A stretch of 64,000 nucleotides of DNA, taken from Megaustenia siamemsis. Taxonomy: Eukaryota; Mollusca; Gastropoda; Stylommatophora; Ariophantidae. The notes beneath the pieces were generated by a model, which was not told the origin of the DNA, did not search any database, and worked only from the letters and a program-made list of their open reading frames with translations. How positions within the stretch are numbered: the first letter of the stretch is position 1; every line of letters starts with the position of its first letter. The stretch lies in contig JAVIAB010000073.1 of NCBI GenBank assembly GCA_032433765.1, positions 60,423,552 to 60,487,551 of the forward strand, in the 5' to 3' direction. Positions 46,110 through 57,199 of this stretch are shown here, one piece after another. A program made the translations under genes and the position numbers.

Positions 46110-47236
46110 ATATATGGCCTTTGGTGTCTTGACAAACGGTTGGTAGCAAGCAATCATGATAAGTCAGTAGTTTGGTAAAGCATTAGTGTCTCATACTAGG
46201 TGCTGCTTTACTGAGCATCTCTCATGGCTGAATTTGCCAATCCTGAACAGACAGATCCATCCACAGAACGAGCAAAGTGTATTTGTAGTACCTGGCCTTG
46301 TCTCTTTTCTCTTGCGTCTTTTATCTTCTGAATTTGACATCAGCATTGTCTCGAAAGTTGCTGTGCCGTTTTTTATTTTCGCTCTCCATGTGCTACGATC
46401 CACAGCCACATTTTTCCAGTTCCTTTCACTTTATAGAAAATTCCCTCAAGGAAGCCCTGCAAACATCCTTATATCTCAGCACTGGTCTGCCCTTTGGTCT
46501 CTTTCTGTCCTTAAGTTCACCATACAATATTTGTTTGGGAATACGAATGTTTGCCATTCTTCTTACATGGCCCAGCCACCTTAGTATACAAATCCTAAGT
46601 GTTGCCATGATCGATGGGAGTTTGGCTCATTGTAAGACATTAGAGTTAGTTACTTTGTCCTGCCATTTGATGTTCATAATCTCTCGATGGCAACGTACAT
46701 GAAAGCTGTTTAACCTTTTCTCCTGCCCTGCATAGGTAGTCCAAGTTTCTGATCCATATAGAAGTGTACTTAGCACACAACTTTGGTAAATTTGAATCTT
46801 GGACCTGAGGGTTAAATTGGTGTTGGCCCATGCTCTATCTGTAAGTTTACCAAATGTGGAAGCTGCCTTTCCGATTCGGGAATTTATTTCTTCTTCAAGG
46901 GAGACATTGGTTGTGACCATAGAACCGAGATAGGTGAACTTTCTCACAGGTTCGAGGGGTATGTTATTTAATGATATAGCTACACCTTGTTGAAGCACCA
47001 CAGTCTTCTGGATACTTATTGATAAGGAGAATAATTCATATGATCTAGCTAGATTGTCAATCATTGACTGCAGGACGGATTCATCCTGAGCAATCAGTGC
47101 TGCATCATCAGCAAATAGAAGCTCCCTGATTAGGGTCTCAGTTGTTTTTAATTTTGACCTCAGACATGCAAGATTGAATAAGGAACTGTCAGATCTTGTA
47201 CGGAAGTAGATGTCTCCAGAGACGGTTTCAAACGCA
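46110..47236 (-). mobile_element. LINE family B insertion with 10-bp TSD
   Basis: A 5'-truncated LINE lies in reverse orientation inside LINE A. Its frame 47236-46627 holds the RT end (ELLFADDAALIAQDE with the catalytic FADD, FTYLGSMVTTN, YGSETWTTYAGQEKRL). After a frame shift come LRWLGHVRRMAN and KQILYGELKDRKRPKGRP (46426-46608). A C-terminal zinc finger, LCSFCGWICLFRIGKFSHER, lies at about 46205-46265. The flanks ATTCTCAAAT at 46100-46109 and 47237-47246 are a perfect target duplication. Confidence 0.9.
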
Positions 47237-47755
47237 ATTCTCAAATGCAGTTCCAAAAAACAGAGAATGTGCTGAGTCTCTATTCACCTCAAAACAGTTA
47301 GCAGAAAAGACGACAGAACACAATCAAAATTAGCTTTCAATGCCCAGGAAAAAGCATCCGACATAGAGTAAACAGAAAACAAGTGTGGGAGATACTAACA
47401 ACATATGGAGTAAGGCAACATTTAACCAACCTAATTAAAAGTATCTACATCAACAGCAGCTGCAGTCAGAACAGCAGCAGGTTACACAGACCACTTTGCA
47501 GTTAGATCAGGTGTAAGACAGGGGTGTATAGTACTATTCTCCCCCCTTCCCCCCTTTTTATTACATACATGGACTATAAAAACTGCAAGTTAGCCAAGCC
47601 ATCAGAGGAGATCAATGAGTTTCTATTTGCAGACAATTAGGCACTAAAATGTGGAAAAATAGAAGACCTACAAGAACACTTAAATAACTCGACAGGCACA
47701 AAATACAATATGAAAATCAGCATCAACAAATCAGAAGTCATGAATATCACAAAGA
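47237..47755 (+). pseudogene. LINE A middle segment: RT core
   Basis: It resumes exactly where 46109 stopped: ATTCTCAAATGCAGTTCCAA corresponds to ATTCTCAAATGGGGTTCCGA at about 5256. It carries AESLFTSKQLAEK, a degenerate VRSGVRQG region near 47510 and a damaged catalytic box near 47630, and stops at ATCACAAAGA (47746-47755), the second insertion point. Confidence 0.85.
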
Positions 47756-48996
47756 TACAGATTGATTAAAGATAAAGATTGCAGGGGAGATCCCAGCGCT
47801 TAAGGACTGCTGTTTGATGTATACTGTGGATAATCCGATGAATGCTGCAGGAGCTTCTGAGTTTAGTGCTCTGTGCACACTGCGAGGTGTGCGTTTCATC
47901 CATTTTGATCATGTTTCGATATTGCAATTGCTTACGATGAATGATGATATCGTATGACGGGAAACAGATGGCTGTGTTCACTTTCTGTGCGGTTTCGCCT
48001 TATGTCTTTTGGCGTGTGATGAGACTACTGTGATGGGGACTGCAGCTACCTTTCTTTGTTCGGGAGATAAGATACAGTCGAACCTGGTCTTAGGACCACC
48101 TGTTTAAAGCGTTTCCCTGGTTATAGGACCGGGTCTACAATTTCCCCGAGTTTTTTACTATATGCTAACACTGATTACGGCGCTCACCGTATGACGCGAC
48201 CAGAGACCAGGCTAATTAACCGCCGCCAATGTTATTTATCCCGTTTACGACACGCGGGTAATCCGATGGGAGCCATAAACGATCGACACAGGTGTCTACA
48301 GGTGTCGAGGTTTTCCCGTATTTAGTGAGTCCCAGATTACAGTGGGACGTGTTACGTTTATCAGTCAATACTGGTGTGAGAAAAACGGCAGACACAGATC
48401 TATGATTCGTGAAGTGACATCACTTCGCGGTTCCGTCTAGACCAGAGTAGACCATTGCGTGGCCCGTATAAATTACAGGAATTAACTAAAGAATTAGTTA
48501 TTGCCCGCTTAGAGTGTATTCACGTACATGTACAGTATCTCAGTGAATTATTTTTGTGGATTTTAAAAGGGTTACACACAATATAGGAAATGGCCAGTGT
48601 CAAAAGTGTAACACCAAAAGCATTAACGCTGGAAGAACGAATATCAGTGATTCAACAAAATATTTTTGTGTGTTTAACTATCGTGTTTTATGAAAAGTGT
48701 CCAACCAGTGGCTATTGTAGACCGACATGTGCACTATGTTCTACTCATGGATTACGCTGATTTGCAGGTTAGTTTTCATAGTGCTTAGGATACAATTTTT
48801 TTTATCGCTCTATTTATTATGTGAAACCTGTGAGACAGGACCACCTGTCCTATGGGACCAGTTTTTGAAAGTCCCGTGAATGGTCGCCTTAGACAGGTTC
48901 AACTGTATTAATTTGGATGATTCCACTGGCCCGGGCGGTTGAGCAATTATGGATTTTAATTTGTTTGCAGTGATACAGAGGCCTTCTATAACCATA
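47756..48996 (-). mobile_element. Unclassified repeat with 10-bp TSD, itself interrupted
   Basis: The 1241-bp insertion in LINE A is flanked by ATCACAAAGA at 47746-47755 and 48997-49006. Removing the DNA element at 48075-48905 leaves ~410 bp that match, in reverse orientation, the repeat at ~56815-57125. Minus-strand frames share SYDIIIHRKQ and DETH..RCAQST between the two copies, so part of it once coded for protein. I do not recognise the family. Confidence 0.8.
48075..48905 (+). mobile_element. Tigger/pogo-like DNA element, non-autonomous
   Basis: Terminal inverted repeats CAGTCGAACCTGGTCTTAGG (left) and CAGTTGAACCTGTCTAAGGC (right, complement) are bounded by TA duplications (48073-48074 and 48906-48907). 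Inside, the ORF 48590-48760 starts MASVKSVTPKALTLEERISV, which resembles the N-terminal DNA-binding domain of CENP-B/Tigger-type transposases. The DDE catalytic domain is absent. It is an internally deleted derivative that would need a transposase in trans. The related repeat copy at 56.8 kb lacks it and shows the empty site. Confidence 0.8.
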
Positions 48997-49625
48997 ATCA
49001 CAAAGAGAAACAGAACATCAACATAACTATAGATGGCAGACAACTGGAAGTCTAGTGACAAATGATAATTCACAAACAGCAGAAGTAGACTCAAGATGCA
49101 ACAAAGCTTGTCAAATCATTGGAGAATTATCACTACTATTGTCAACAAGGAAATAAAATAACTTTAGAGGCAAAGCGATCATTCTACTATATAATCTTCA
49201 TTCCAATGCTGTGCTACCAATGCCAGTCCTGGACCCCTAGTCGCAAGAACAATAAGAAAAGTCCTAGATGTAAGAACAATAAGAAAAATAACCTCTACTG
49301 AGATTAAATGATTTAGACGAATGACAGGAAACAGCCTGAGAGATAAGATCAGAAATAAAGAACTAAGAAAAAAAAACTAGGAATAACTTCTGCCTTAGAA
49401 GATATATAAAAACAACAGATATAAAATGGTTTGGTCTACGAGCCTTTAATAAATGTTGCGAGAACACCAGACTGAAGGGCAGACCAGAAAAAAGATGGAT
49501 TGACGCAATATTAGAAACACTAGGAAACATAACAACAGAGGCGAACAGAAGAGCAAAAGACTGCAAATTATATCTTCCCTTGATGCTGAAAGACAAACGA
49601 GGAAGGAAAGAAGAAGTAGAATCAA
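48997..49625 (+). pseudogene. LINE A 3' segment
   Basis: The LINE resumes with CACAAAGAGAAACAGAACAT, followed by the YLGSLVTND-equivalent region, TSTEIK..RRMTGNSLRDK, EALGN and the 3' tail GAAGGAAAGAAGAAGTAGAA. It ends about 105 bp downstream of the COPS4 stop codon. Segments 44890-46109, 47247-47755 and 49007-49625 together form one ~2.3-kb LINE. Confidence 0.85.
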
Positions 49626-49723
49626 GTAACAACCACTGTTTTAGCTGTGATAATAAAGTTATATAATAAAGATAAGAAAATAACCTCCTCTCATACAGCA
49701 CACACCATATTAATCAGTCAATC

Positions 49724-49729
49724 TTTATT
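49724..49729 (-). promoter_or_regulatory. Poly(A) signal abutting the COPS4 stop
   Basis: On the minus strand the stop TAA (49732-49730) is followed directly by AATAAA. No other AATAAA on this strand was seen before the LINE A tail at 49625, so cleavage here would leave a 3' UTR of only about 15-30 nt. Confidence 0.55.
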
Positions 49730-49860
49730 TTAATCAGAGCATTTATCTAGAACTTTAGCAAACCATTCAGGTTCAGCAACAGAAAGCTTTTCTATAATGT
49801 TGTTCACTTGGAAACAAAGACTTTGAATTTGACGATCCCACATTGGTAGTGTTTCTCGAG
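49730..49860 (-). CDS. COPS4: COPS4 last exon
   Basis: It encodes [20 protein letters not shown], then [20 protein letters not shown] and SD before TAA, the counterpart of the conserved vertebrate COPS4 end [20 protein letters not shown]. This helical tail follows the PCI domain and packs into the helical bundle of the signalosome. The acceptor is CACAG at 49865-49861. The first two bases complete a codon begun in the previous exon (G + CT, Ala). The residues after EPEW diverge from vertebrates, as is usual at this terminus. Confidence 0.92.
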
Positions 49861-51529
49861 CTGTGGAAAAAAAGTGCAGTTGTTAGTTTTTACAACCACA
49901 TGAATCCAAGTTTAGACTGTGCTTATCTACAAGGCCTTACATAGTTATTAATGAATAATTTATGCAAATGTAAGAAAATAGTAGAGTAGACTAAGTGCAG
50001 AAACATTTAATATTAAGATTTGAATTTAGGCCACCTGCAGGAGAATATGATAACTTTGGTACCTTAAAATTGAAGATGTTGCAAATTGTCATTCATGCAA
50101 GCTTCAAGCTCTGGATGTCTATAGATATATTATTTACAATTATTTCCATAATACTCATTTTTATTATAAAGGCATGATCATTAGCTATATGCTGGAATCC
50201 GTATACCGAAGTATTAAGGTGCTCCCTACCCAACTTTTGTTTGATTCAAACCTGTCTAGCTCAGGTTGATCAAACAAGCTCAGAAGTAAAACAAAGGTTG
50301 TTCTTGGGGGGGAAGGACAGAAAAGTCTATAAAACTGCCTTACCAGATCATGGTAAAATCATCTAAATGGCAGATCCTCCCAGATACTATGAGAGCTATA
50401 TGCTTTCACTATTTTTGTACTGACCTAAATGCTGAGAACAACAGAGAAGGAAATGCCAAGATTGGCCATAATTTTATACAACCTGCCTGATGTAAAAGAC
50501 TGAGTGGATCTCAATGTCAATGTGGACCACACTTGGGGAACCCTGAGAGGGTGACCATGGACCAAACATGGTGGACAAATTTTATCCCAGCCAAACAAAG
50601 TCATCCACTTAGGAGTGCTCAACAGGTGCAACCAAGAGGCACACTGTGATAATAGGCAAGCACATGAACAGATCCAGAAATCATCAAAGAAAGTGTCATG
50701 CGGTGGACTCTGTGTGGAAGATGAAAGCATGGCAAGCCAGAAAAAAAGCTGGCATCGAACAGTTGAGACAATGTGGACCACACTTGGGGAACCCTGAGAG
50801 GGTGACCATGGACCAAACATGGTGGGCAAATTTTATTGTTTCCATACAAAATGCTACAACATAAGTAAAGTTTATTGGGGGTCAAGGACAAGCAGAACAG
50901 CATTTGCAGTACTGACAGTTCAACGGAGCGGAGTTCCCAGCTTGACATATCATTATCACTTGTTGTCAGTTGCTGACCCGCCCCCACCATGCAGTTACTC
51001 CATGATAAGAGGATTAGTTTCATGAGAGAGTCAGCCCTGTAAGTATATAAGAGTCATGCAGAGTACAAACCATTTTAGACAGTTACCACCATGAGGAGGA
51101 CATCAATGTGTTAGATTAAAGCAAAGAGAGTTGTGTTTGAAAGAGTATGGACAGTTGATTTCATCAGAAGTGTTGCTAAGTATAGACTGAGTGTTCTACT
51201 CAAATACTGGTCTAGAAAAGAATCTGAACCAATTGTCTGTACTGGATGAAAGCTGCAGAGTTACACGTGTTGTTGTGTAGTCTCGACAAATCTGAGTTTA
51301 TTCGCAGTGGAATATAAAGATGTACTCAAAGTTCCATTCTCAAGTCTTCTTCACTCCATCTATCAGGCACCAACTAATTTTAAGAAATCTTATATCAATC
51401 ATAGTTTTGATAACAAAGGTTTCTTCAGCTGTGGGTTGTTAGCACTAAGTCACAACTAATTGTAAATAAATGAACTGCCATGGCCATTATGATATTAAAT
51501 AAAGTACACAAGCAGTCAATACCACTTGC
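49861..51529 (-). other. COPS4 last intron, GC-AG type
   Basis: On the minus strand the donor is AAG followed by GCAAGT (51529-51524), not GT, and the acceptor is CACAG at 49865-49861. The intron includes a ~70-bp direct repeat (50517-50587 and 50767-50837), CCACACTTGGGGAACCCTGA and onward, 250 bp apart, and otherwise unrecognised DNA. Confidence 0.85.
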
Positions 51530-51614
51530 CTTCAAAATGTACAGTGGAGTCTATCTGATCAACATATCCATTCATACGGCCTTCTGTGATCATCTGGGAG
51601 GCAATCTTCTCAGC
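51530..51614 (-). CDS. COPS4: COPS4 exon (PCI winged-helix end)
   Basis: The 85-bp exon encodes [20 protein letters not shown] then IDSTVHFE, near-identical to the vertebrate [20 protein letters not shown]. This is the end of the PCI domain, through which COP9 signalosome subunits assemble into the complex that removes NEDD8 from cullins. It starts in phase after IPPIK of the upstream exon, and its last base G joins CT of the next exon. Acceptor CACAG (51619-51615); donor GC. Confidence 0.93.
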
Positions 51615-53141
51615 CTGTGATAAACACAAATCATTATGCAAGTAAACCTAAAGCAGGACATTTTTGTCAGACCAACATAAATGTAATATCAGCAACACTC
51701 AATAGAGGAAAGTATAAACAGCAATATTATAAGTGAAATGATAATTTGAATAGATATTAATCCATTAGTTATCACACACACTACAGCTTATATTTCTGCC
51801 CCACCTAGAGAGAGGTATCTGATCACAAATCCTCAAGAGTTGAAAGACTGATTTATTTTCTTGGCACTCACAAATTTGGGGTAATAATTGTGGAACTTTC
51901 TTACAAACCCAAAGGATTGATCCATCTCAACAGAATTTAGGACCAGACTCTGCATGTCCATTCAGCTGAATTATCACATTTTGTTTAAGTGACATACACC
52001 GTTCTAATAATACCCTCGGCCTTTATGAAGAAAAGTCTGAGATATATCTCACCACTGTCAACTTTTTACCATAAATGTTCTAGTCACATTTGGGCAATGC
52101 ATAAATGTTAACATTATCTATATGTACAGCATGGTTCATATTAGAATGTCTTCACAACTTCCAATTTGACCACAATTGTGTCCTAGGGCCTTAGATCTAT
52201 GTATTGTGATTCATTAGCCTGTCAATGTCACAAAACCAGTGTTTAAAAAGCAAGAAATGCAATAACTGCTGGATTATTTTGCTCCTGAGTGAAATTATAC
52301 AGCATTCAAATATTAAGATATTACAAAGGTAAAATGTTAGGAAAAGTCTCCCTTTACTAGACGTACACCTCTTTTTTTTTTTATAGTGCATCAATTTGAT
52401 ATTGTTTTATTCAGTCTTCTTACATCATGCACAATCACTTACTTTGTATTCTTGCAATCAAAAATGATTTTTGACACACACATTCATGCATGCTTGTCTA
52501 GTATTATTTTGCTTTAAAAATTGTCTTTAGGATCTATTGTCATAATGTATTTAATAAATTACATATTGTCAACACATATTTAGGTTTTTATATGTATGGG
52601 CAAGCATAAAATGCATGTTCCTCATGTTGAATGATTTTTTTTTGTTTAACGGAGATATCATGTTCAATATTCTCCATCAATCTGTTCCTAATTAGTAGAT
52701 GATGTGCAAATGTAAATAAAATTATGGATACAATGTTTGTTCCTAATTAGTAGATGATGTGCAAATGTAAATAAAATTATGGATACAATGTTTGTTCCTA
52801 ATTAGTAGATGATGTGCAAATGTAAATAAAATAATGGATACAATGTTTGTTCCTAATTAGTAGATTATGTGCAAATGTAAATAAAATAATGGATACAATG
52901 TTACACATCAGTCAAATAAAGGCTAACAAGGCTTATCTCCTTGCTCGCACATCCTCACCAAAGCCTACTGCTCTATTACATGAATGGGGCCCCTAAGGTA
53001 ATGAAAAATAGAGACTTATCCTGATGTTTCACACAAATCAGGCAAATCAAAAGAGACACATTAACTTGCTATGGCACTTAAAAAATAACAGTCAACTTTA
53101 ACGAGCAAAGGAAATTAAAGGATTGAATGTCCGCAAACTAC
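51615..53141 (-). other. COPS4 intron with a 55-bp x 4 minisatellite
   Basis: GT donor GTAG at 53141-53138 and AG acceptor at 51616-51615. The array at 52683-52902 has four 55-bp units starting TGTTCCTAATTAGTAGATGA, the last two with small changes. No other element was recognised. Confidence 0.8.
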
Positions 53142-53257
53142 CTTGATGGGTGGAATCTCCAGTAAAGAGCCAAGTTCCTCGAAGGAAATGTTATTGTACA
53201 GCTTGCTAGCAGACAAGAGATTGTGTTCAGTAACAGCTCTGTTTAATATCGTTGAAC
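53142..53257 (-). CDS. COPS4: COPS4 exon (PCI domain)
   Basis: The 116-bp exon encodes [20 protein letters not shown], then [18 protein letters not shown], matching vertebrate COPS4 ([20 protein letters not shown]). Helix plus winged-helix part of the PCI domain. The acceptor is TGCAG (53262-53258); the first two bases GT complete Gly with the G that ends the previous exon. Donor AAG|GTAG. Confidence 0.94.
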
Positions 53258-53436
53258 CTGCACAACATGAAGAATATATGATGTTATGCAATAAATCAAA
53301 CATGTTCAACAAAATTACAACTATTTCATTCCTTTTAATTAACCCTGGAGTATATTTAATAATAAATAAGAGCTATCCACTACAACTAGAAAGACCAACG
53401 AGATCATTCTCAAAGAGGCCAACACAAAAAGGGAAC

Positions 53437-53690
53437 TTCTAAAAAACATCAGAAAGCAACAATTAACATTTTTTTGGCACATCATGAGAAGAGGAAAGTT
53501 GGGACACTTGGTTACAATTAGCAAAATAAAAAGAAAGAGAGATCATGGACGACAAAGAGAGAAAATACTGGATAGCTTGGTATCTTGGCATGGAAAACAG
53601 TCAACAATAGAAATAATATGATGTACTGTAGATAGAAGATTGTGGAAGAACATGATCACCTATGCCAACCAGTATGGTACATGATGATGA
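53437..53690 (+). pseudogene. LINE family C tail fragment
   Basis: Frames read KNIRKQQLTFFWHIMRRGKL, ISKIKRKRDHGRQREKILDS, LVSWHGKQSTIEII and RLWKNMITYANQYGT, the same order as 18830-19075. A stop replaces one codon near 53620. Confidence 0.75.
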
Positions 53691-54499
53691 TCCACTACAA
53701 GCAATGATGACAGCAATCTTGAATAACTTCAGTGTGTGTATAGAGGTGCAAAGTCCTTATAATCCTTACAAAGTATAATTTTGGAGGACATGCTTTATGT
53801 TTACAACACTCAGAAAAATCCACAAATAAGCAATAATAGAAACCTATTATTTGTCCTCAAAATCCTAACAACACTTGTAAGGTTTGGTCATTTGGATGAT
53901 GATTGTTTTATCCTTTCTGGCAGCATGTTTTATTATACCTTGTCAGTTTGACATTTCTCAGCACAATGGGTACCTATAGTTATGTTCCCATGCAACAGTA
54001 GGCAGTTCTAAATCAGGGATGTCACAGGAAGAGATTATCTGACTGCCACTTTCTTTATATTTTCACCCAAACTGATGACACAAACTAATGATAACGTTGT
54101 TAGTGATGAGCCATGCTCATACATACATACATCACTGGATACTGATCAAAGTCTGCGTTGACGCTGGTCGCCTGCTGCACTGACTGTTGGCCTCCTCCCT
54201 GACAGCCTTGCTGGAACAACCGCTCAAAACTGGCCAGGAAACTAATGCTGAGCTTCCCCTTGTGATCTCTGTATAGTGGTACTTCGCGCTGTTTCACTGA
54301 TGGATGGCCATGCAGACCCCAGACTGCTCCACAACCCTACTGTTCCTTCTTCACCTTAATGATCATACCCACAAACACTGACAAAATGACTGACCAAAAC
54401 CGTTCACTCATTAAATAGGACTGGGTTTATTCACAGTAATTCACACTGATCAGTAACACCCCAAAGTAGACAAAACCAGCGACATACTCAGCCTTCGGC
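53691..54499. other. Intronic DNA, nothing recognised
   Basis: No supported element. Confidence 0.35.
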
Positions 54500-54930
54500 T
54501 GCTCACACATAATTAACATGGAATATTCAGCTCTTCCACACAAGCTGAATCAGTCAGCAATCTCCTTGCTTACACATAATGAATATGAAAAATACTCAGC
54601 TTTTCAACTAAAGCTGAATCAGTTAGCGATCTCCTTGCTCACACATAGTGAATATTACACAGCTGAATTAGTTAGTGAGCTCCTTGCTCACACATAATGA
54701 ATATGAAAAATACTCAGCTTTTCAACTAAAGCTGAATTAGTTAGTGAGCTCCTTGCTCACACATAATGAATATTGCACAGCTGAATTAGTTAGTGAGCTC
54801 CTTGCTCACACATAATGAATATTACACAGCTGAATTAGTTAGCGAGTTCCTTGCTCACACATAATGAATATTAAAAATACTCAGCTTTTCAACTAAAGCT
54901 GAATTAATTAGTGAGCTCCTTGCTCGCACA
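54500..54930 (+). repeat. Compound tandem repeat, two unit lengths
   Basis: Units share GCTGAATTAGTTAGTGAGCT, then CCTTGCTCACACATAATGAA. Some are ~49 bp long (ending TATTACACA) and others ~70 bp, carrying the extra AAAATACTCAGCTTTTCAAC. Short and long units are interspersed. The motif TAAGGCTTATCTCCTTGCTC near 52930 is a stray relative. Confidence 0.85.
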
Positions 54931-55939
54931 TCCTCACCTTAAGACTTCAACTGTCCAACTAACTAATCAATGGCTGAACTCCTAGTCATAATTAACATGA
55001 ACATTTAACATGACACATTTGAAATGTTGGTAAACCATAATGGCTACCACCTTCCGGCGACCCTGCTCTCAGGCCTACTGTATGAGTAAAAACTCTCCAC
55101 CTAACCTTGTGATTCGACTATATCTTTCATCTTCAGCCAATCCCCGACATTCTTACACCCTCTTCCCCTCTAACTGAACTCTCTCAAAATCCAGAGCATT
55201 TGTTATTCTAACTGAGCTGATTCCCTCACTCCCGCACTCATGTTATTGTTACACAATCTCATCCTCCCACAGTTACAAGACCACAGGCTGGTCAGCTGTC
55301 CCATCATTACACAACAGCTAATTCTGGATGCATTCAGACATGGAACGACATTTACAGCCTATATTACTTGGGTCTTTTGCAGCAGCTTATGTTCGGAATA
55401 GTGACTTACATTTAGATTTCAGTGATTGTTTCACTAAGATCACATTGCATCGGAGAAAGTAATTCAAAAAAAAAAAAGAAAAAAACCATTCAACACAAAG
55501 GATATAAATAAATTTTGTCTTATGATTAGTGTAGGTCTTGTTTTTCAAAGAAAGAAAAAATAATGAAATCACTGCTACTAAAATGTAATTCCTTCAAAGA
55601 ATTAATTAAATTCTAAGTTAAGATAAAAGACATAATTGTTTGAAAACAACATGACAGATTAGAGTTAACTAAAACTTCAAGAATACTAATACAATTTAAC
55701 AGACACATATTCTAAAAGAACACTATCAATAACCTTGTCAAATCACAAAAGAGTGAATGTTCTAATTGCCAACAAGGCAGAGAAGAAACATCTTTAATGA
55801 TTTCATAAAAAAACAGAAAGCTAAAAGGGAAACATGTAACAGAATGTCTATAGATGGTGGAGCAACATCAAGAGATAAAGCAATAGCTACCTAATGGGAT
55901 GCACCTCAGACACTTGTATTTTTGTCTTGTCAGACGGTT
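54931..55939. other. Intronic DNA, nothing recognised
   Basis: AT-rich with A runs. No gene or repeat is supported. Confidence 0.35.
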
Positions 55940-56330
55940 TAGTGGAGGCTATTGTGTATTTTGAGGTTTTTTTTTCTCAAAAAGCTTCTCTCATTGGTGA
56001 TTCTACCAATGTTTGACAAACACTCAGTCAGAGAATGAACAAGTCCGGCCCACTGATCCACAGGGTGTTCTATTTTTTTTTCACAAGTCTTTTCTCTTCC
56101 ATGTTTTGTCATAGTACAACCTCAAATGATGTTATGCCATTTTTAATACAGGTTCTCTATGATGTGCTGCGATCTCTTGCCAGATGTTCCTGGCCGTTTT
56201 CACAGATGGAGAAGTCATTCAGAGATGATTTACAAATATCTCTATATTGTGGTTTACGTCTGCTGACTTGTATTTTTTTGTGTCTATTAGTTCACAATAT
56301 AGTATTTGCTTAGGAATGTGACTATATCTC
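55940..56330 (-). pseudogene. LINE family B tail fragment
   Basis: The minus-strand PKQILYCELIDTKKYKSADV corresponds to PKQILYGELKDRKRPKGRPV at 46.5 kb. Further on, LFIL.ECLSNIGRITNERSF is a ruined copy of the terminal zinc finger. Confidence 0.7.
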
Positions 56331-56814
56331 TATTAATAATAAGAGCGAAATAATACTGGAAATCCCTTATAATCTCAAGTGTGAAGACAGCACCTGACAC
56401 ATAATAAAAAGGCTGCGACCAGGAAAATATTAAAAATATAAACACTTATAATATAAATAATTATTGTCACTACCATAATGTATGACTAAACCTTTGCATC
56501 GCTTGGCTGCATGTGTAACAGTATGATGTAACACACTAATATGTAACAGTCTATATGTATGTAACAAGTAATGTAACAGGATATGTCACAAGTATAAATG
56601 TACAGTCTTAATATTGGTGGTCTATATGTAACACACGCTTTTCCTCTCCTGTTGTTGATAGATATTTGACCTGTTGTTTTGATGAATGACTAACTCTGGA
56701 ATAGAATAGAACGTTCGACGACGCTCTATGTTGTGCTCTGACACTTAAACGCTAGTGTCCGCATGGAACATGTCACCTCTCTTGTCGACACTGACGTTAT
56801 TGTTATTGGTTATG

Positions 56815-57125
56815 GAAGGCCTCGGTATCACTGCAAACAAATTTAAATCCATAATTGCTCAACCGCCCATACCAGTGGAATCATCCGAATTACTAACACA
56901 TCTCCCAAACAAAGAAAGGTAACTGTAGTCCCCATCGTAGCAGTCTCAGCACACGCCAAAAGACATAAGGCGAAACCGTGCAGAAAGTGACCACAGCCAA
57001 CTGTTCCCTGTCATACGATATTATCATTCATCGTAAACAAGCGGGATATCGAAACAGGATCAAAACGGATGAGACACACAGCTCACGGTGTGCACAGAGC
57101 ACTTAACTCAGTAGCTCCTGCAACA
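56815..57125 (+). repeat. Second copy of the unclassified repeat
   Basis: It aligns with the reverse complement of 47810-48066 plus 48908-48985: GGCCTCGGTATCACTGCAAA, ACGCCAAAAGACATAAGGCG, GATATTATCATTCATCGTAA. It lacks the Tigger-like insertion. Confidence 0.85.
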
Positions 57126-57199
57126 AGCCCGGACTTGGAATATGAGGAAACTGCAAGAAGGAACACTTTTCAGACATAGCCTTCAATGGTTCCTGCCGC

